From assembly GCA_034687125.1 (NCBI GenBank), contig JAQGBZ010000029.1, positions 248,001 through 312,000 on the forward strand: 64,000 nucleotides of DNA. The letters run 5' to 3'. The stretch is from Neelides folsomi (Eukaryota > Arthropoda > Collembola > Neelipleona > Neelidae). Shown here one piece after another: positions 28,201-38,813 of the stretch; the stretch's first letter is position 1, and each line of letters opens with the position of its first letter. Both the position numbers and the translations under genes were made by a program. Below the pieces are notes generated by a model. The model did not search any database. It worked only from the letters and a program-made list of their open reading frames with translations, and was not told the origin of the DNA.

Positions 28201-31200
28201 TCAGCCTGCAAGACAAATTGTTCGGCGAGGGGACACTGTAAAAATTAGCTGCATTGCAAAGGGAGATCAACCCATAACAATTAACTGGTTTAAAACAGAT
28301 CGTAAACCCTTCCCAAGTTCAGTAATCGTCAATGGTCCTCAACTTACCGTGAGTTAAATCTTTCATAAAATTCAATATTCAGACTATGTTGTATTGTAAT
28401 ATTACTAGTTGTACTGGAAGAACAGAGAACCTACAAAAATTATCTCATATTGAAAATAATAAAATAATAAAAATAAAATCTTTTGAACAGTTCCGTGGAA
28501 TCGAGGTGACGGACGCAGGGAGATACGCTTGTCAGGCAACAAACGCTGGCGGAACTGCAGAATCAGTTGCTGAAGTTATTGTTCATGGGAGCGGACCGCC
28601 AGTCCCTCGTCCACAGCGTCGTGAACAAATCGGGTTCATTGGACAGAGAGTGGATCTCCACTGCTTGGCCCGGGGAACGAGAGTTCTTTGGAAAAAGGAT
28701 CAAGGACCGCTTTCGAGCACTGCCATCCCATTGGGAAATATTCTCACTCTCATGAGCTTAAAGTTGACAGATGCTGGGCGGTACACTTGTGAAACTGACC
28801 AAGGTTCTGACTATATTGACTTGAGCGTCGAAGGTAAACCAATCAATCAGAGAACTTCAAATTCCATTTAGCTAATTATTATATTATAACCTAATTAAGT
28901 ATTAACTTTTCAAATATATATTATGACATATTATTTAATTAATAATACATTAAATCATTTTAATTATCGTTTAAAATTATTAAGTTAAGGCACATGAATG
29001 ATACTCCTTTTTGAAAAGTTTATGAAATTTATTTTTTCTCTAAATTCTTTTAATGTTTTAAACCTTAATACCCGATGTAAGCTTTACAACCAATGCATGT
29101 TCATTACTTTTAATTTACTTTAATTTACTCAATTAAATTGTGAAGCATGTTTGTCTTTTTACAGAATTAAACCGATTGTATCAACTCATTAATCTAATCA
29201 TCTAAATTTTACTCATTCTTTAAACTCCTACACTTGTAACTTAAATACACATATGTATGACTCCCTATACTGGAATGATCTTATTTTCACAAATGGTTAA
29301 TTTTCCCTTTCACTCCAATTTCACTCATTTTCACCAACAATCCTCATACTTCGTAATCCATTTTTTGGCATTAGATAATTCACATTTTTATATAATCTTG
29401 CATGATTGGTTTGGGTCTTATTTGTTGTGATGCCGGTTTATTTCATCCATTTCGGATAAACCGATATAAAGTAGTCCGTATTGAATGGTTACCGATGAAT
29501 GGAGAACCGTCGTTTATTTGGATTTCTGGCTGGAGAGATTAATAATGGTCATATTACTAGACCAGAATCTCAGTAATCTGCTGTAATGGTTCGACTGTAG
29601 TTCCTTAAAATGATGATTTGCGTCTCACAAGGGGTAATACTAAACCAACTCACTTTCTCTACTCCTGCAATGTCATGCTTTTGTAAACTGTCTTGTTTTG
29701 CCTTCTCGTCTTGCATGCTTCCACTCACTTTTTTATGTTTGTTTTTTTCATTTTGTGAGAAAAATATTTAAATCAGATAACCAAAATTTTTGTTATAAAA
29801 TTACATTAAATATTTCAGGAATTGATGTTGAAACCATTGCCGTAAGAATCCATCCAAGCAAAGAACTCCTCAAAATTGGAGAAGATGTGGATGTGCTTTG
29901 CGAAGTAACCGGCGATCCATCGGCTACCATTAGATGGTCAAAGGTTATAGGGGAATTTGCCGACAATGTCCAAACAATTGAAAATGTACTCAAAGTGATT
30001 GATGTCACTCAATCCAATGGAGGTGTTTATCGTTGCATTGCCACAACGAAAAATGGAATATTTGAACAAGACTACGCACTTACAATTCAAGGTATAGATT
30101 TTATATTTAATCAACTTTTAAACATTTAAAAAATTTTAAATGACATTTTAACATAAATGCTGAAATGTAAATAACATAAAGTATAAAATCCATTTTTTCG
30201 TGTGCTAATTATGTAGCTAAAATTAATTTTGTTAATGTTTCATTAATTAGCAAATCCTAATAATGGATTCCAAAATTCTGCAACTGTCGAAACAAGAACA
30301 GCCCCCTTTGGCTCGACTGTACGAATGGATTGCCAAACGGATTTAGAGGAACCTATTGAATATTCATGGTCAAAACAAGGAGGATTGATTCCAACTCTGG
30401 CCCTCGCCCATGGACCAACACTCACCATACCAGACCTGAGCCCTGAAGATGCTGGAACTTACATTTGTTCAGCTTCCAATCCAGAAACTCCCATGGACAT
30501 TCCCACAGTACTCGTTGTCACCGGAGTGGTTCCGTATTTCACTCAAGCTCCAACTTCTTACATGACTCTTCCCACATTACCAGACTCCTATCTCAAATTC
30601 GACATTGAGATTTCTTTCAAACCCGAAGACAAAAATGGCAAGTGAAATCAATTAATTTATAAAAGTATTTTATAATTTTTTATATGTATTAGGTCTTATT
30701 CTTTACAACGGCCAAAAGCGAGATGGTTCAGGAGATTTTATTTCTTTGGGAATTTCCAACGGCGTTCCCGAGTTTCGCTTTGACGTTGGATCAGGTCCGG
30801 CTGTCATTCGTGGGGATACTCCTTTAGAGATCGGTGTTTGGCACACTGTCAAACTTAACCGAGACAAGACTGAAGGAATGATGATCATTGATGAGAAAGG
30901 ACCTTACATTGGAAATATCAAGGGAGGATTCCAAGGTTTGGATTTGTTGGAACCCATGTACATTGGAGGTGTCCCCAATTTCAACCAAATTCATAGACTC
31001 AATGGACAAAATAAAGGATTTGTGGGTTAGTGATTAAACATTAAACAAGTGTTTAAAAATATAAAATTATATGTATTTCATATAAAACAAAAAACAATTT
31101 GTTTATTAATTTAATGTATTTTAGGATGCGTAAGCGAATTGATCATTAGTGGCAAAAAACAACAACTGCTCCGAGATTTGCAAACATCGCGAGGAGTTTC

Positions 31201-33810
31201 GACCTGTGACACCTGTATTGTGAACACATGTATAAATAACGGCGTTTGTCAAGAAGGATTAACAAACCGAGGATTTTCCTGCATCTGCCCACCTGGTTAT
31301 TCCGGAGAGAATTGTGAGATTCCTGGAGAATCCTGCTACCCTGGAGCTTGTGGCGTTGGGAAATGTGTAAACGTCGTTAGAGGGTTTGAATGTTTTTGCC
31401 CATTCGGCAAGGCAGGTGAAAGGTGTGAGAGAGATGTAACGATCGTTGAACCTTCATTTTCAAAAGATTCCTATCTCTCCTATCCGACACCGAAAGCATT
31501 AAAGAAATTGAAAATCGGGTTCAAAGTGAAAGCTCACACTTTCGAAGATGGGATTCTCATGTACAGCTCTCAGACCGAAGATGGAATGGGCGATTATACT
31601 GCTTTGGCTATTAAGGATAAACGGTTCGAGTTTCAATATGATACAGGATCTGGACCAGCGATTATAAGAAGTTTAAATGAAATTATTCTTGGTGAATGGG
31701 TTGAGGTAATTTGGTCAAAATCATATTCAATAATTCCTTTATAAAAATTCCTCAATATATCATATTTTTATTATTTAGATTAAATAATAATAATAATTGA
31801 ATATTCTTTTTTAAACTCAGATCTTAATTTACTCAATTGTTATTTTAGGTAACGATTGAAAGAAATTTGCAAGAAGGACAACTTATAATTAATGGAAATG
31901 AAAAAAGTGAAGGAAAGTCGCCTGGAACGACTCGTGGGTTAAATCTTAAAACTCCACTTTATATTGGAGGATATGACAAACATAGACTTCAGCTTAATTC
32001 AAACCTAAAAGTAGAGCGAGGATTTTTTGGTTGCTTATCTGAGGTTTGTAATCAACTAATCAGCATATTTTCATAATTTCAAACTTTTTTATAAAAATTC
32101 AAATTTTTATATCTTTCATTTAAAGCTTGTTGTATTCGGGATGGAGATCGATATTGTAAATTCGGTTCTGGAAGGAGCAAATGTAGACAACTGTGGATAT
32201 AACCCATATGAGTGTCCAGAGGGTTATTGCCATAATGGAGGCACGTGCTATTCCAATGAAACTGTGGAATTCACCTGCGAATGTCCACATGGATTCAATG
32301 GCTTAAAATGTGAAATTAAGGATACCTGTGTTAATCAACCTTGCCTGAACGGAGGAACTTGCCACATTATGGACAACACTTACAAATGTGCTTGCTTCAA
32401 AGGATTTCATGGAAGGAACTGTCAAGAAGGTTGTTTTTTTAAACTTTTTACATTTTATATGAGAATTCATACAAAATATTCAATTTTAATTTTTTTGTAA
32501 TTAATGTTGTATGTTTTTTTTATTAGTGACGGAGTTTTCGGAGTCGGTAGCATTTAGAGGTGAAGGGTATTTAGAATTGAGCTATGAACTTTTCCCTCAT
32601 GACTATGCTGAAGAAAATGAAATTATTGAGCTTGAAATTTCAACAACAAAAGCCCACGGACTCATATTTTGGCATGGCCAAAAACCAACTGATGTTGATC
32701 CAGACGATTACGTCGCCATTGGTCTGATTGATGGAAAGATTGAATTCAGTTATGACATTGGTCATGGATCTGTTAAGATCATTTCAAATAAAAGAGTCGA
32801 CGATGGGAAAAAGCATAAAGTAAAAACCATTCACATCTAGTAGAGACTTTTTTATCATGTTTAGAAAAATTTTAAATAATGTTTAGAAAATGTTTAAATA
32901 ATGTTTAAAAATATATTTTATTAAAAATTTTTGCAGATAACGCTTAAAAGACAAGGAGCAGATGGAATGCTTGAAATTGACAACGATCATGAGAATCGAT
33001 CAGTTGGAAGCAGCCCAGGCCAAGGAGAAATGCTAAATACAAGAGGAAACATTTACATAGGAGGAGTTCCAAATCCGAGTCGAATGACCCATGGGAAATT
33101 TAGTGATGGGTTCATTGGTTGCATTCATTCACTCCGCTTCCAAGATTCTCCTCCAATCAATTTGAACGAAAAAGCTGTTTCTGCCATTAATACCGGACCG
33201 TGTTCCAGGTTAGATTTAATAGCTAAATGATTTTAATTGATTCTAATGGGCTTGGATTTTGGGTTTGACAGTAACTGGTGGCAAGCACTAATTTCCTATT
33301 CTGAGACTGAATCGGGTGCTAATTCGAGGCACTCACCAACTCAATCTTTATTCCTTCCTTCGTTTCTCACTATCATTCTGCTTCAATTTGCTCACCTAAA
33401 TTAATTATATTATATATAACTGTTAACTAATAAATAATCTTTACGTCATTTTGAGAGTAACTGGAAACATGAATTTCCACGTCTGTGAGGTATTGATTGT
33501 TCTATTACATAATCCTTCATTTGAATTGTTTGCTCTTTCTCAACTCATTCTGCTGATCTTTAATTTTCATAAAATATAATGGATATTGTTTGCTTTCTAT
33601 ATTTTTAAATGAAATTATATTTATTTGAATTGCTTGTTTTATAGTTTTACTTTTTAACTCGTTTTTTCAACATTATTAGTTTAATTTTGGTCTTTTAGCC
33701 ATGAAGAACATTCGCCTCATGAAGATGACATAAAAAATGAAATATTTCCGCTCACGGAAAGTGAAGAAGACGACAGCGAAGATGATTACTTTGCTGAACG
33801 TATTGCTTAA
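1143..33810 (+). CDS. trol: Perlecan (basement-membrane heparan sulfate proteoglycan core protein)
   Basis: Secreted multidomain matrix protein that organises basement membranes and binds laminin, nidogen and growth factors. Sixty-three coding exons chain in frame from the ATG at 1143 to the stop at 33808-33810, giving about 3894 residues. Module order: signal peptide, 16 LDLa, Ig, 3 LDLa, Ig, three laminin IV (LamB) domains separated by laminin EGF repeats, 12 Ig, LamG, 2 EGF, LamG, 2 EGF, LamG, short tail. This order is diagnostic for perlecan; no SEA domain was seen. LDLa exons are almost all phase 1-1, so they could be duplicated or skipped without breaking the frame. One intron is GC-AG. 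A second, hydrophobic last exon lies at 33272-33404. Exon coordinates are given in the module entries. Alternative splicing is likely but not shown here. Confidence 0.97.
3355..16271 (+). other. trol: Perlecan LDLa modules 1-16
   Basis: Sixteen LDL-receptor class A repeats, each with six cysteines and an acidic calcium-binding DxSDE-type motif. Exons: 3355-3501, 3678-3836 (or to 3845), 5313-5429, 6569-6679, 7471-7587, 9476-9559 with 9655-9693, 10414-10485 with 10622-10675, 10901-11011, 11824-11934, 13002-13121, 13789-13911, 14106-14213, 14299-14418, 15449-15538 with 15615-15653, 15931-16038, 16137-16271. All boundaries are phase 1. Three modules (numbers 6, 7 and 14) are split by an intron just before the calcium-binding half. 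Module 6 has GDDE in place of GSDE, which creates an RGD tripeptide. The long introns, for example 3846-5312, 7588-9475 and 11935-13001, show no additional exons. Confidence 0.95.
16506..17304 (+). other. trol: Perlecan first Ig domain, with a candidate 9-nt microexon
   Basis: Exons 16506-16565 and 17077-17304 encode an Ig-like domain: VVFQCRDEG, then a tryptophan in VRWARG, then TGTYICEA. Between them, 16891-16899 (TGATAGCCG) is bounded by a strong pyrimidine tract ending CGCAG and by the donor GTAAGA. It is in phase with both neighbours and would insert V-I-A just before the GNEVVFQC strand. The domain reads well with or without it, so inclusion may be regulated. Confidence 0.85.
18270..18948 (+). 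other. trol: Perlecan LDLa modules 17-19
   Basis: Exons 18270-18355, 18427-18478, 18549-18629, 18722-18858 and 18915-18948. Each of the three LDLa modules is split by an intron, unlike most of the upstream block. Module 17 joins CISKHL to [14 protein letters not shown] in phase 0 using a weak donor (GTTCGA). Module 19 joins CDKEF to DCTDRSDE, also in phase 0. A proline-rich linker (TPPPPGSP) separates modules 18 and 19. Confidence 0.92.
19041..23931 (+). other. trol: Perlecan second Ig plus three LamB domains and laminin EGF repeats
   Basis: Exons: 19041-19126, 19208-19537, 19596-19901, 19962-20161, 20221-20368, 20519-20661, 20751-20890, 20952-21022, 21347-21487, 21605-22089, 22218-22443, 22523-22687, 22774-23256, 23359-23622, 23763-23931. 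The Ig domain ends in AYSCEA. Each LamB domain is recognised by the YGGYLNYT or YGGKLRAT strand and by a closing CxCPxGYxGLSCE laminin-EGF segment. The three LamB blocks lie at about 19500-20330, 21480-22300 and 22880-23600, so the unit appears triplicated. Laminin EGF repeats fill the gaps. Confidence 0.93.
24039..30530 (+). other. trol: Perlecan C-terminal array of 12 Ig domains
   Basis: Exons: 24039-24308, 24556-24689, 24749-25220, 25291-25594, 25652-25796, 25873-26262, 26348-26490, 26587-26831, 26950-27147, 28179-28348, 28491-28833, 29819-30091 and 30251-30637 (the last also begins LamG1). Eleven domains show the Cys, Trp and Y-x-C core of I-set Ig folds. The first (exon 24039-24308) lacks the core tryptophan. 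Many domains are split by introns at varied phases. An RGD tripeptide lies at 28226-28234. The 1.0-kb introns at 27148-28178 and 28834-29818 show no extra exon. Confidence 0.94.
30251..33208 (+). other. trol: Perlecan LamG/EGF module (endorepellin-like end)
   Basis: Exons 30251-30637 (second half), 30693-31025, 31125-31705, 31849-32043, 32126-32429, 32527-32819 and 32937-33208. Three LamG domains are recognised by [22 protein letters not shown] and [10 protein letters not shown]. They alternate with two pairs of EGF repeats (for example [11 protein letters not shown] and [13 protein letters not shown]). The intron at 30638-30692 is only 55 nt and starts with GC (GCAAGT), which is the only choice that keeps the frame from DKNG into LILYNGQ. 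LamG1 carries an RGD tripeptide at 30809-30817. In vertebrates this region yields endorepellin; processing here is unknown. Confidence 0.94.
33272..33404 (+). other. trol: Alternative perlecan last exon: hydrophobic tail
   Basis: After the exon ending at 33208 (phase 2), the acceptor TTTGACAG at 33264-33271 opens an in-frame exon of 44 residues ending in TAA at 33402-33404. It reads [19 protein letters not shown], then a short polar spacer, then a hydrophobic end ([18 protein letters not shown]). The layout of small residues, spacer and hydrophobic terminus resembles a GPI-anchor signal, and ETESGA resembles a glycosaminoglycan attachment site. AATAAA follows at 33429-33434. Splicing to this exon is inferred, not demonstrated. 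Confidence 0.55.
33429..33434 (+). promoter_or_regulatory. Poly(A) signal AATAAA after the hydrophobic perlecan exon
   Basis: Canonical hexamer 25 nt past the TAA at 33402-33404 and upstream of the acidic last exon, where it could end a shorter transcript. AT-rich DNA produces such hexamers by chance, so this is only supportive. Confidence 0.5.
33699..33810 (+). other. trol: Perlecan last exon: acidic tail
   Basis: Acceptor GGTCTTTTAG, in phase with the donor at 33208. It encodes [17 protein letters not shown] and then an acidic run, [18 protein letters not shown], ending in TAA at 33808-33810. The single tyrosine lies in a strongly acidic context typical of tyrosine sulfation. No hydrophobic segment is present, so this isoform should be fully secreted. 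The pyrimidine tract is better than that of the alternative exon upstream. Confidence 0.75.
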
Positions 33811-35619
33811 ATGACTTCATTGAATCGCAAATATAAATATGTACTTACCAATATCGATTTGTTATGTACATTAGTTCCCCCAAACCTAAATGACTTTAAT
33901 GAACATGATGCTTAAAAATTTTTGTGCAAATCTGAACAATCAATGATAATTATTTTTCAAATACTTCCTATGAAAATTGTTTAGGTAGTTGATATAAAGA
34001 ATGATTATTTTAAATAATTATGAATGATTCGTACATATTATATTAAAATTCTAATAATATTTAATATTCAATTGATGGTTGAAGTTAAATGTTACACAGT
34101 TGTAACATTTTCAATTAAACGCATATTATATTGAAATATAAAGCAATAGTAAATTTTAACAAAAGTGTTCATATTAGCCAAACGAATGACGATCATATTA
34201 CCTACAAGTTGTTAGTTTTATAGATATTTTACATTGAAGCATTCGGTGTTAAATAATTAAATAATATATAGTAGAGATTATTAAGTATATAAAATTATAT
34301 GCCCTGTTGAATAATTGATAGTTTTGAAGTAAACCAAAATATTTAATACGTATATTATTCTATAACTCAATTAGGCTAGGAAAGTTTTAACCCTTTATAA
34401 TTACAGATACTAATTATATAATAAAGGAATGAGTTTGAAATCCTTTTACATAATGTATGTAGTATACTCTGTATAAGTATTCGTATTAAGTACTTAAATA
34501 TGTGAATTTTATTTTATGTCATCGTATCGAAATATTTCACAGATGTTTAGAATGTGTGTATAACTTAGGTAAATGTGTATTTATTATTTTGACATCAACT
34601 TACATAAATTGAAAATTATGGAAAAATGAGCGATTAATTAAAAGTTGTAAGTGAGTAGCATAAACTATTATTACATACCTAGGAATATTACAAATATTTA
34701 TGTAGATAATAAATAAAAGCTTACTAGAATTATTTATACATAATTCCTAGTCTTCTATTGTCTGATTAGAATTAGATTTTTTCCAATTCGCTAATTTTTA
34801 ATGTATGAATTCATCTCTTGAATAATGCTGTATGAAATGTTTTACATTAAATGAGATAATCATTAATTCTAGTAATCTTTATAATTTATGTTGATTTAAA
34901 TCTTTTTTTTACTATTAATTCCTATTCTAGAATAGTTTTTTTTAATAATGCTGGAGCGTACTTGTATACAAGTAGTAGTATATCTCAAGGCAAGAAAAAT
35001 TTAGTAAAATTTCATTATAACATTTTGCTTTTAACACTAGAGTACTCTAATAGCTAATAATTATTTTCTGATGTTGGTAATTTAAGCTTTATAATGTGCA
35101 TTACTTTAGAAGAATAGGCAATAGGATCGATAAAATTCAAATTAATATATATTAGGTATGCTATATAATCTTCCTTTTTAAAATTATGACAAAATCTTAA
35201 TGTTAATACAATTTCAACATTCTCAATCTTTGCATTTAACAAAGATGAATCAATGATCCTTTAACATTGAAAAATGCTGGGATGACAATAAGCCATTACT
35301 TGGATGAATCTTTTCAACCAAGATAATAAACGCCAAAATATTAAGATAAGGTTTTCTATGTATAGAGTACTTAGAATATACAAATATTATATGTATAATA
35401 TATATATACCATATGGTACTTATATGAATGTAATATAAATATATAATATCTATTGGTACTATAAATCTTATTGTTGATAATAATAAATCAATATGGGTTA
35501 ATTTATATGATTAAATGTATCTGTATCTCTCTACTTATAAGAATTTATAAAAAATTAATAAATAAAGATTATTAATATTTATATCTTACAATTTTTATTG
35601 GTAAATACTACATAGAGTA
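33811..35619. other. AT-rich intergenic region and perlecan 3' UTR
   Basis: No gene seen. It includes the 3' UTR of the long perlecan transcript. The clearest AATAAA-type signals are around 34707-34718, which would imply a UTR of about 0.9 kb if used. Otherwise it is low-complexity AT-rich sequence. Confidence 0.5.
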
Positions 35620-36506
35620 TACTAGATAGGGCGGTCAAAGTGTCCGACTTGCCGAATTTTTACCTTTCTTTGGCTTCGCGCAGGCCCTCCATGGGGAAGG
35701 CACGCAACGGCGGGCCGCCAATCCCGCCCACCCACGCCACTTTTATTAAACGCCAGAAATCAAAATGGCGACCACAAAACAAAAGCGCGGTGCAATTCAA
35801 ACTTTACATGACTGGAAAAACAGATTTGGAAATTTTCAAGATTTTTACAATTGAAGCCCACTTTAATAAACAAAACGATAGGATTTACGCAAAATCTACC
35901 AAGGATTTTCCAAAATCAATGAGAAAAGTTACTCGTCAACAAAGCTGGAGAGGGAAGACCAAACTTCACATTGTCAAACAGGGTGTGAAGCTTCGTGCAA
36001 CGAATTACCAGTCCAATATCTTTGAACTGATTGTTCTTCCACTCAACAAAGGCCTTTTTGAAGATAAAAACTGGACATTCATGAATGATTCTGCCCCATC
36101 CCATCAAGCAAATCAGACTCAGGAATGGTTGACAACGTTCTCAATTTCATTTCTAAGGAAGATTGGCCCTCCGCGTCTCCAGATTGGAACCCATTGGAGT
36201 ACGGGATGTGAAGTTGGAGCTCGATGCCTGTTCGAAGCGTCATGGAAATCTGGAAAGCCTCAAAAAAGATTTGAAGAAACTATGGAAGAAATATCCAATT
36301 GTACAAATTCGTTCTGCGATCGACAAGTGGATTCCGCGTCTTAAGGAGTGTGTCAAGAACCAGGGAGGAATTTTCGAATAAGTTGTATGGTGTTTTAATC
36401 GTCACATATTAAGCTTCAATTTGATACAGTATTCTTGGAAAAAATGTTAATAGTTTTTTAAATAAACCGAATATTACAGTCAGACATTTTGGACGCCTAC
36501 CTAGTA
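35620..36506 (+). mobile_element. Decayed mariner-family (Tc1/mariner) transposon
   Basis: 887-bp element with imperfect terminal inverted repeats of about 30 bp: left TACTAGATAGGGCGGTC, right (reversed) TACTAGGTAGGCGTCC. It is flanked by TA at 35618-35619 and 36507-36508, the target duplication expected for this superfamily. It is shorter than a typical mariner of about 1.3 kb, consistent with internal deletion. It lies between perlecan and the chitin-binding-like gene. Confidence 0.88.
35766..36381 (+). pseudogene. Mariner transposase remnant
   Basis: Recognisable pieces in two frames: QNDRIYAKSTKDFPKS, IVKQGVK, WTFMNDSAPSHQA (second catalytic Asp), ISKEDWPSASPDWNPLEYGM (third Asp of the DD34D type), then after a frame change LKKLWKKYPIVQIRSAIDKW and ending GGIFE with TAA at 36379-36381. 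The segment around the first catalytic Asp is missing, and the N-terminal part contains stops. The enzyme cannot be functional. Confidence 0.85.
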
Positions 36507-38190
36507 TAGTACTACATGTTGGAATATATGTATTTAAAAGTGCGTAATTAGATAATACAACTTTAAATAATAATTACTTATACATTACATACTTAATTGT
36601 AAATTTAACCATTAAAACTACTAAAATCATTTTAAGCATAATTACCTATTATAATCGAAGTCTGTAAGTAGGTAAATTATTAATATTGTCAATTTATAAA
36701 AAAATATACATATTATTAGTGTATTATATTAGCTTAAAACTTTTAAAACATGTCTGTTTTTATGTTGCATGTTGTTAATATTTAAATGATATATTGTATT
36801 ATTTTAACAGCAATACTTTAATAAAAATGAATACCTATGCATTTTATGCATGCATACATACAAGTTATGTATAAACAATTACAATATGTAATCATCCTTA
36901 TTTTGTTGCAGATAATAATCATGTTAATTATAATGAAAATATTTCAGGTAATGGAATCAAAAATAGAATATATAAATATTTAAGTTCTTATAAATTCATA
37001 TAAAAATTATATAAATATTAAAATATTTCTAGTTAATGTTTAGTGTGTTCGTGCCGTATTTAAATATATAATAAAATAATATGACACCAAACTTTGATTT
37101 TTGGTATAAGATCCCCCTCGACTTTATAATGAAATTTAAGCTAAAAATATCAGAGTTAACATTACCCATGCTTCTTATGTACTTTTTCTACGTGTCCATT
37201 TCATTCTACTTATTGGTTTTGTAAAGGAATGTTGATCAATATGTGTCGTTTACTTTGTCAAGTGCCTTAAATATTAAATATTAAAACGATTATTATACTT
37301 CATCTCATTTTGTCATTTTCAAAATTTTTCATTCTCAAAAGCAAATGCATAAATACAAGTACAATGTATCACATTTGGTTAGGCGCATAGTGTCGGTTTT
37401 AGTGCCCATTTATTTAGTTTGTTTACAAACCCATATTATGTTGAGCGGGTTGAGCCACCATAAGCTCAATCAATATAAAATAACAATTCACAAAGTTTCA
37501 AAACCCGTGTTCTAATTATCATTTAACAGTTATTTATATGCACAAATACATATACACCTATTAGTTGGAATATTAAACAAGCTTTTTTATTTTAATTGCC
37601 GATCGTTACTGTTGTGTGATCATTACTAAACACATTTATTAAGTCATTTTTATAGCTTATAAATAACGAATTTATTAAATTAGTTTCAATAAATATTTCT
37701 TTGTTAATTCAATTCTGTAATAATATCATATAACTATAATTTTACATTTTCCACATTCCTTATATTCAAAATGATAATGAAAATAAATTATCCCTAACTA
37801 ACATTAATACAACTGCTAAAACTGACCATAATTACCCACTTTCTCATTACTTCAATTACAAAGTAAACAGAGATTAAAATCTCGAAAATGGGAAACTGAA
37901 ATTTTGCCATAAAATTTTATTACTTTTTAGCAATCATTCTATTTAAATAAAGCAAAATTACATTTAAACAATTGTAAATTTAACTATTAAATATAATAAG
38001 GAAATATTTTAGAGAAATCTCTTTAAATACTCATATATAAGCAGATATAAATTAAGCACATCGCTAGAAAACATTCATATGAAATGTCAATTCGAAATTC
38101 GCTCAGTTTTTGAATATTTTTTAAAAATTTCTTTATAAAGTTGATTTTTAAATTTTAAAAATTAAAAATATACCATATCAAAAAATCAAA
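36507..38190. other. AT-rich intergenic region
   Basis: About 1.7 kb of strongly AT-rich sequence with no open frame of interest. It holds the promoter side of the chitin-binding-like gene; no specific promoter motif was identified. Confidence 0.5.
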
Positions 38191-38813
38191 ATGCTTAAGG
38201 CAAAGCATTTCTCATTTTTGGTAAGTTAAATGTGGAATTACTTAATTACTAATAAATTAAATGTTTTAAATAAATACCATTACATATGTAGATTCATTTT
38301 TTTTAAATTATTTAAAAAATATATACCTAAATATATAAACTATGGTGGTTATGTTTCAATTACGAATATTAATTTAAATAATAAATTAACAGGCTTTGAC
38401 CCTTTGGATCATATTATTTGTTTCTATTCAAATTGGGAATGTTGAAGCACAAACGGACCCGGATTGCTCAGAAGGAGCGGGTTATTACCCTTATCCTTCA
38501 GGTCAGGATAACACTCCACAATACAAATATTGCAATAAAGATAGCAGTGGTAATTGGTACGTATGGGTATTCGAATGTCCGCCCGGATATGCATTTTCCC
38601 AAGAATATAATGACTGTATTTTGGGTAAATTTATCAATCCTATTATATTTTTAAAATCATCATAAAATAATTAGTGATCGACATTTCTCATTGAATGAAT
38701 AAGAAATCCTATAAGATTGGAGCAATAAATTATGATTATTTTGTATATTAGCACCTTCGCCTGCTCCAACAGCGGCTCCTGTAAGACGTAGAGTTCCACC
38801 GAGACGCGGTTAA
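38191..38813 (+). CDS. Small secreted chitin-binding-type (peritrophin A-like) protein
   Basis: Three exons (38191-38220, 38393-38624, 38752-38813) give 107 residues. The first exon is only ten codons (MLKAKHFSFL). Joined to the second it forms a signal peptide ending about NVEA. The mature part has DCSEGAGYYPYPSG, YKYC, an aromatic stretch (WYVWVFECPPGYAFS) and NDC, the pattern of a ChtBD2 domain. Only four of the usual six cysteines are present: by position the second and sixth are absent. The short tail is proline/alanine-rich and ends RRRVPPRRG. A role in cuticle, gut lining or mucus is inference. AATAAA occurs at 38883-38888. Confidence 0.82.

Noticed and set aside
33209-33230. Short readthrough perlecan end (RLDLIAK then stop) without splicing at 33208
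   Set aside because: The donor GTTAGA at 33209 fits splicing to either downstream exon in phase. Readthrough would give an unremarkable 7-residue tail.
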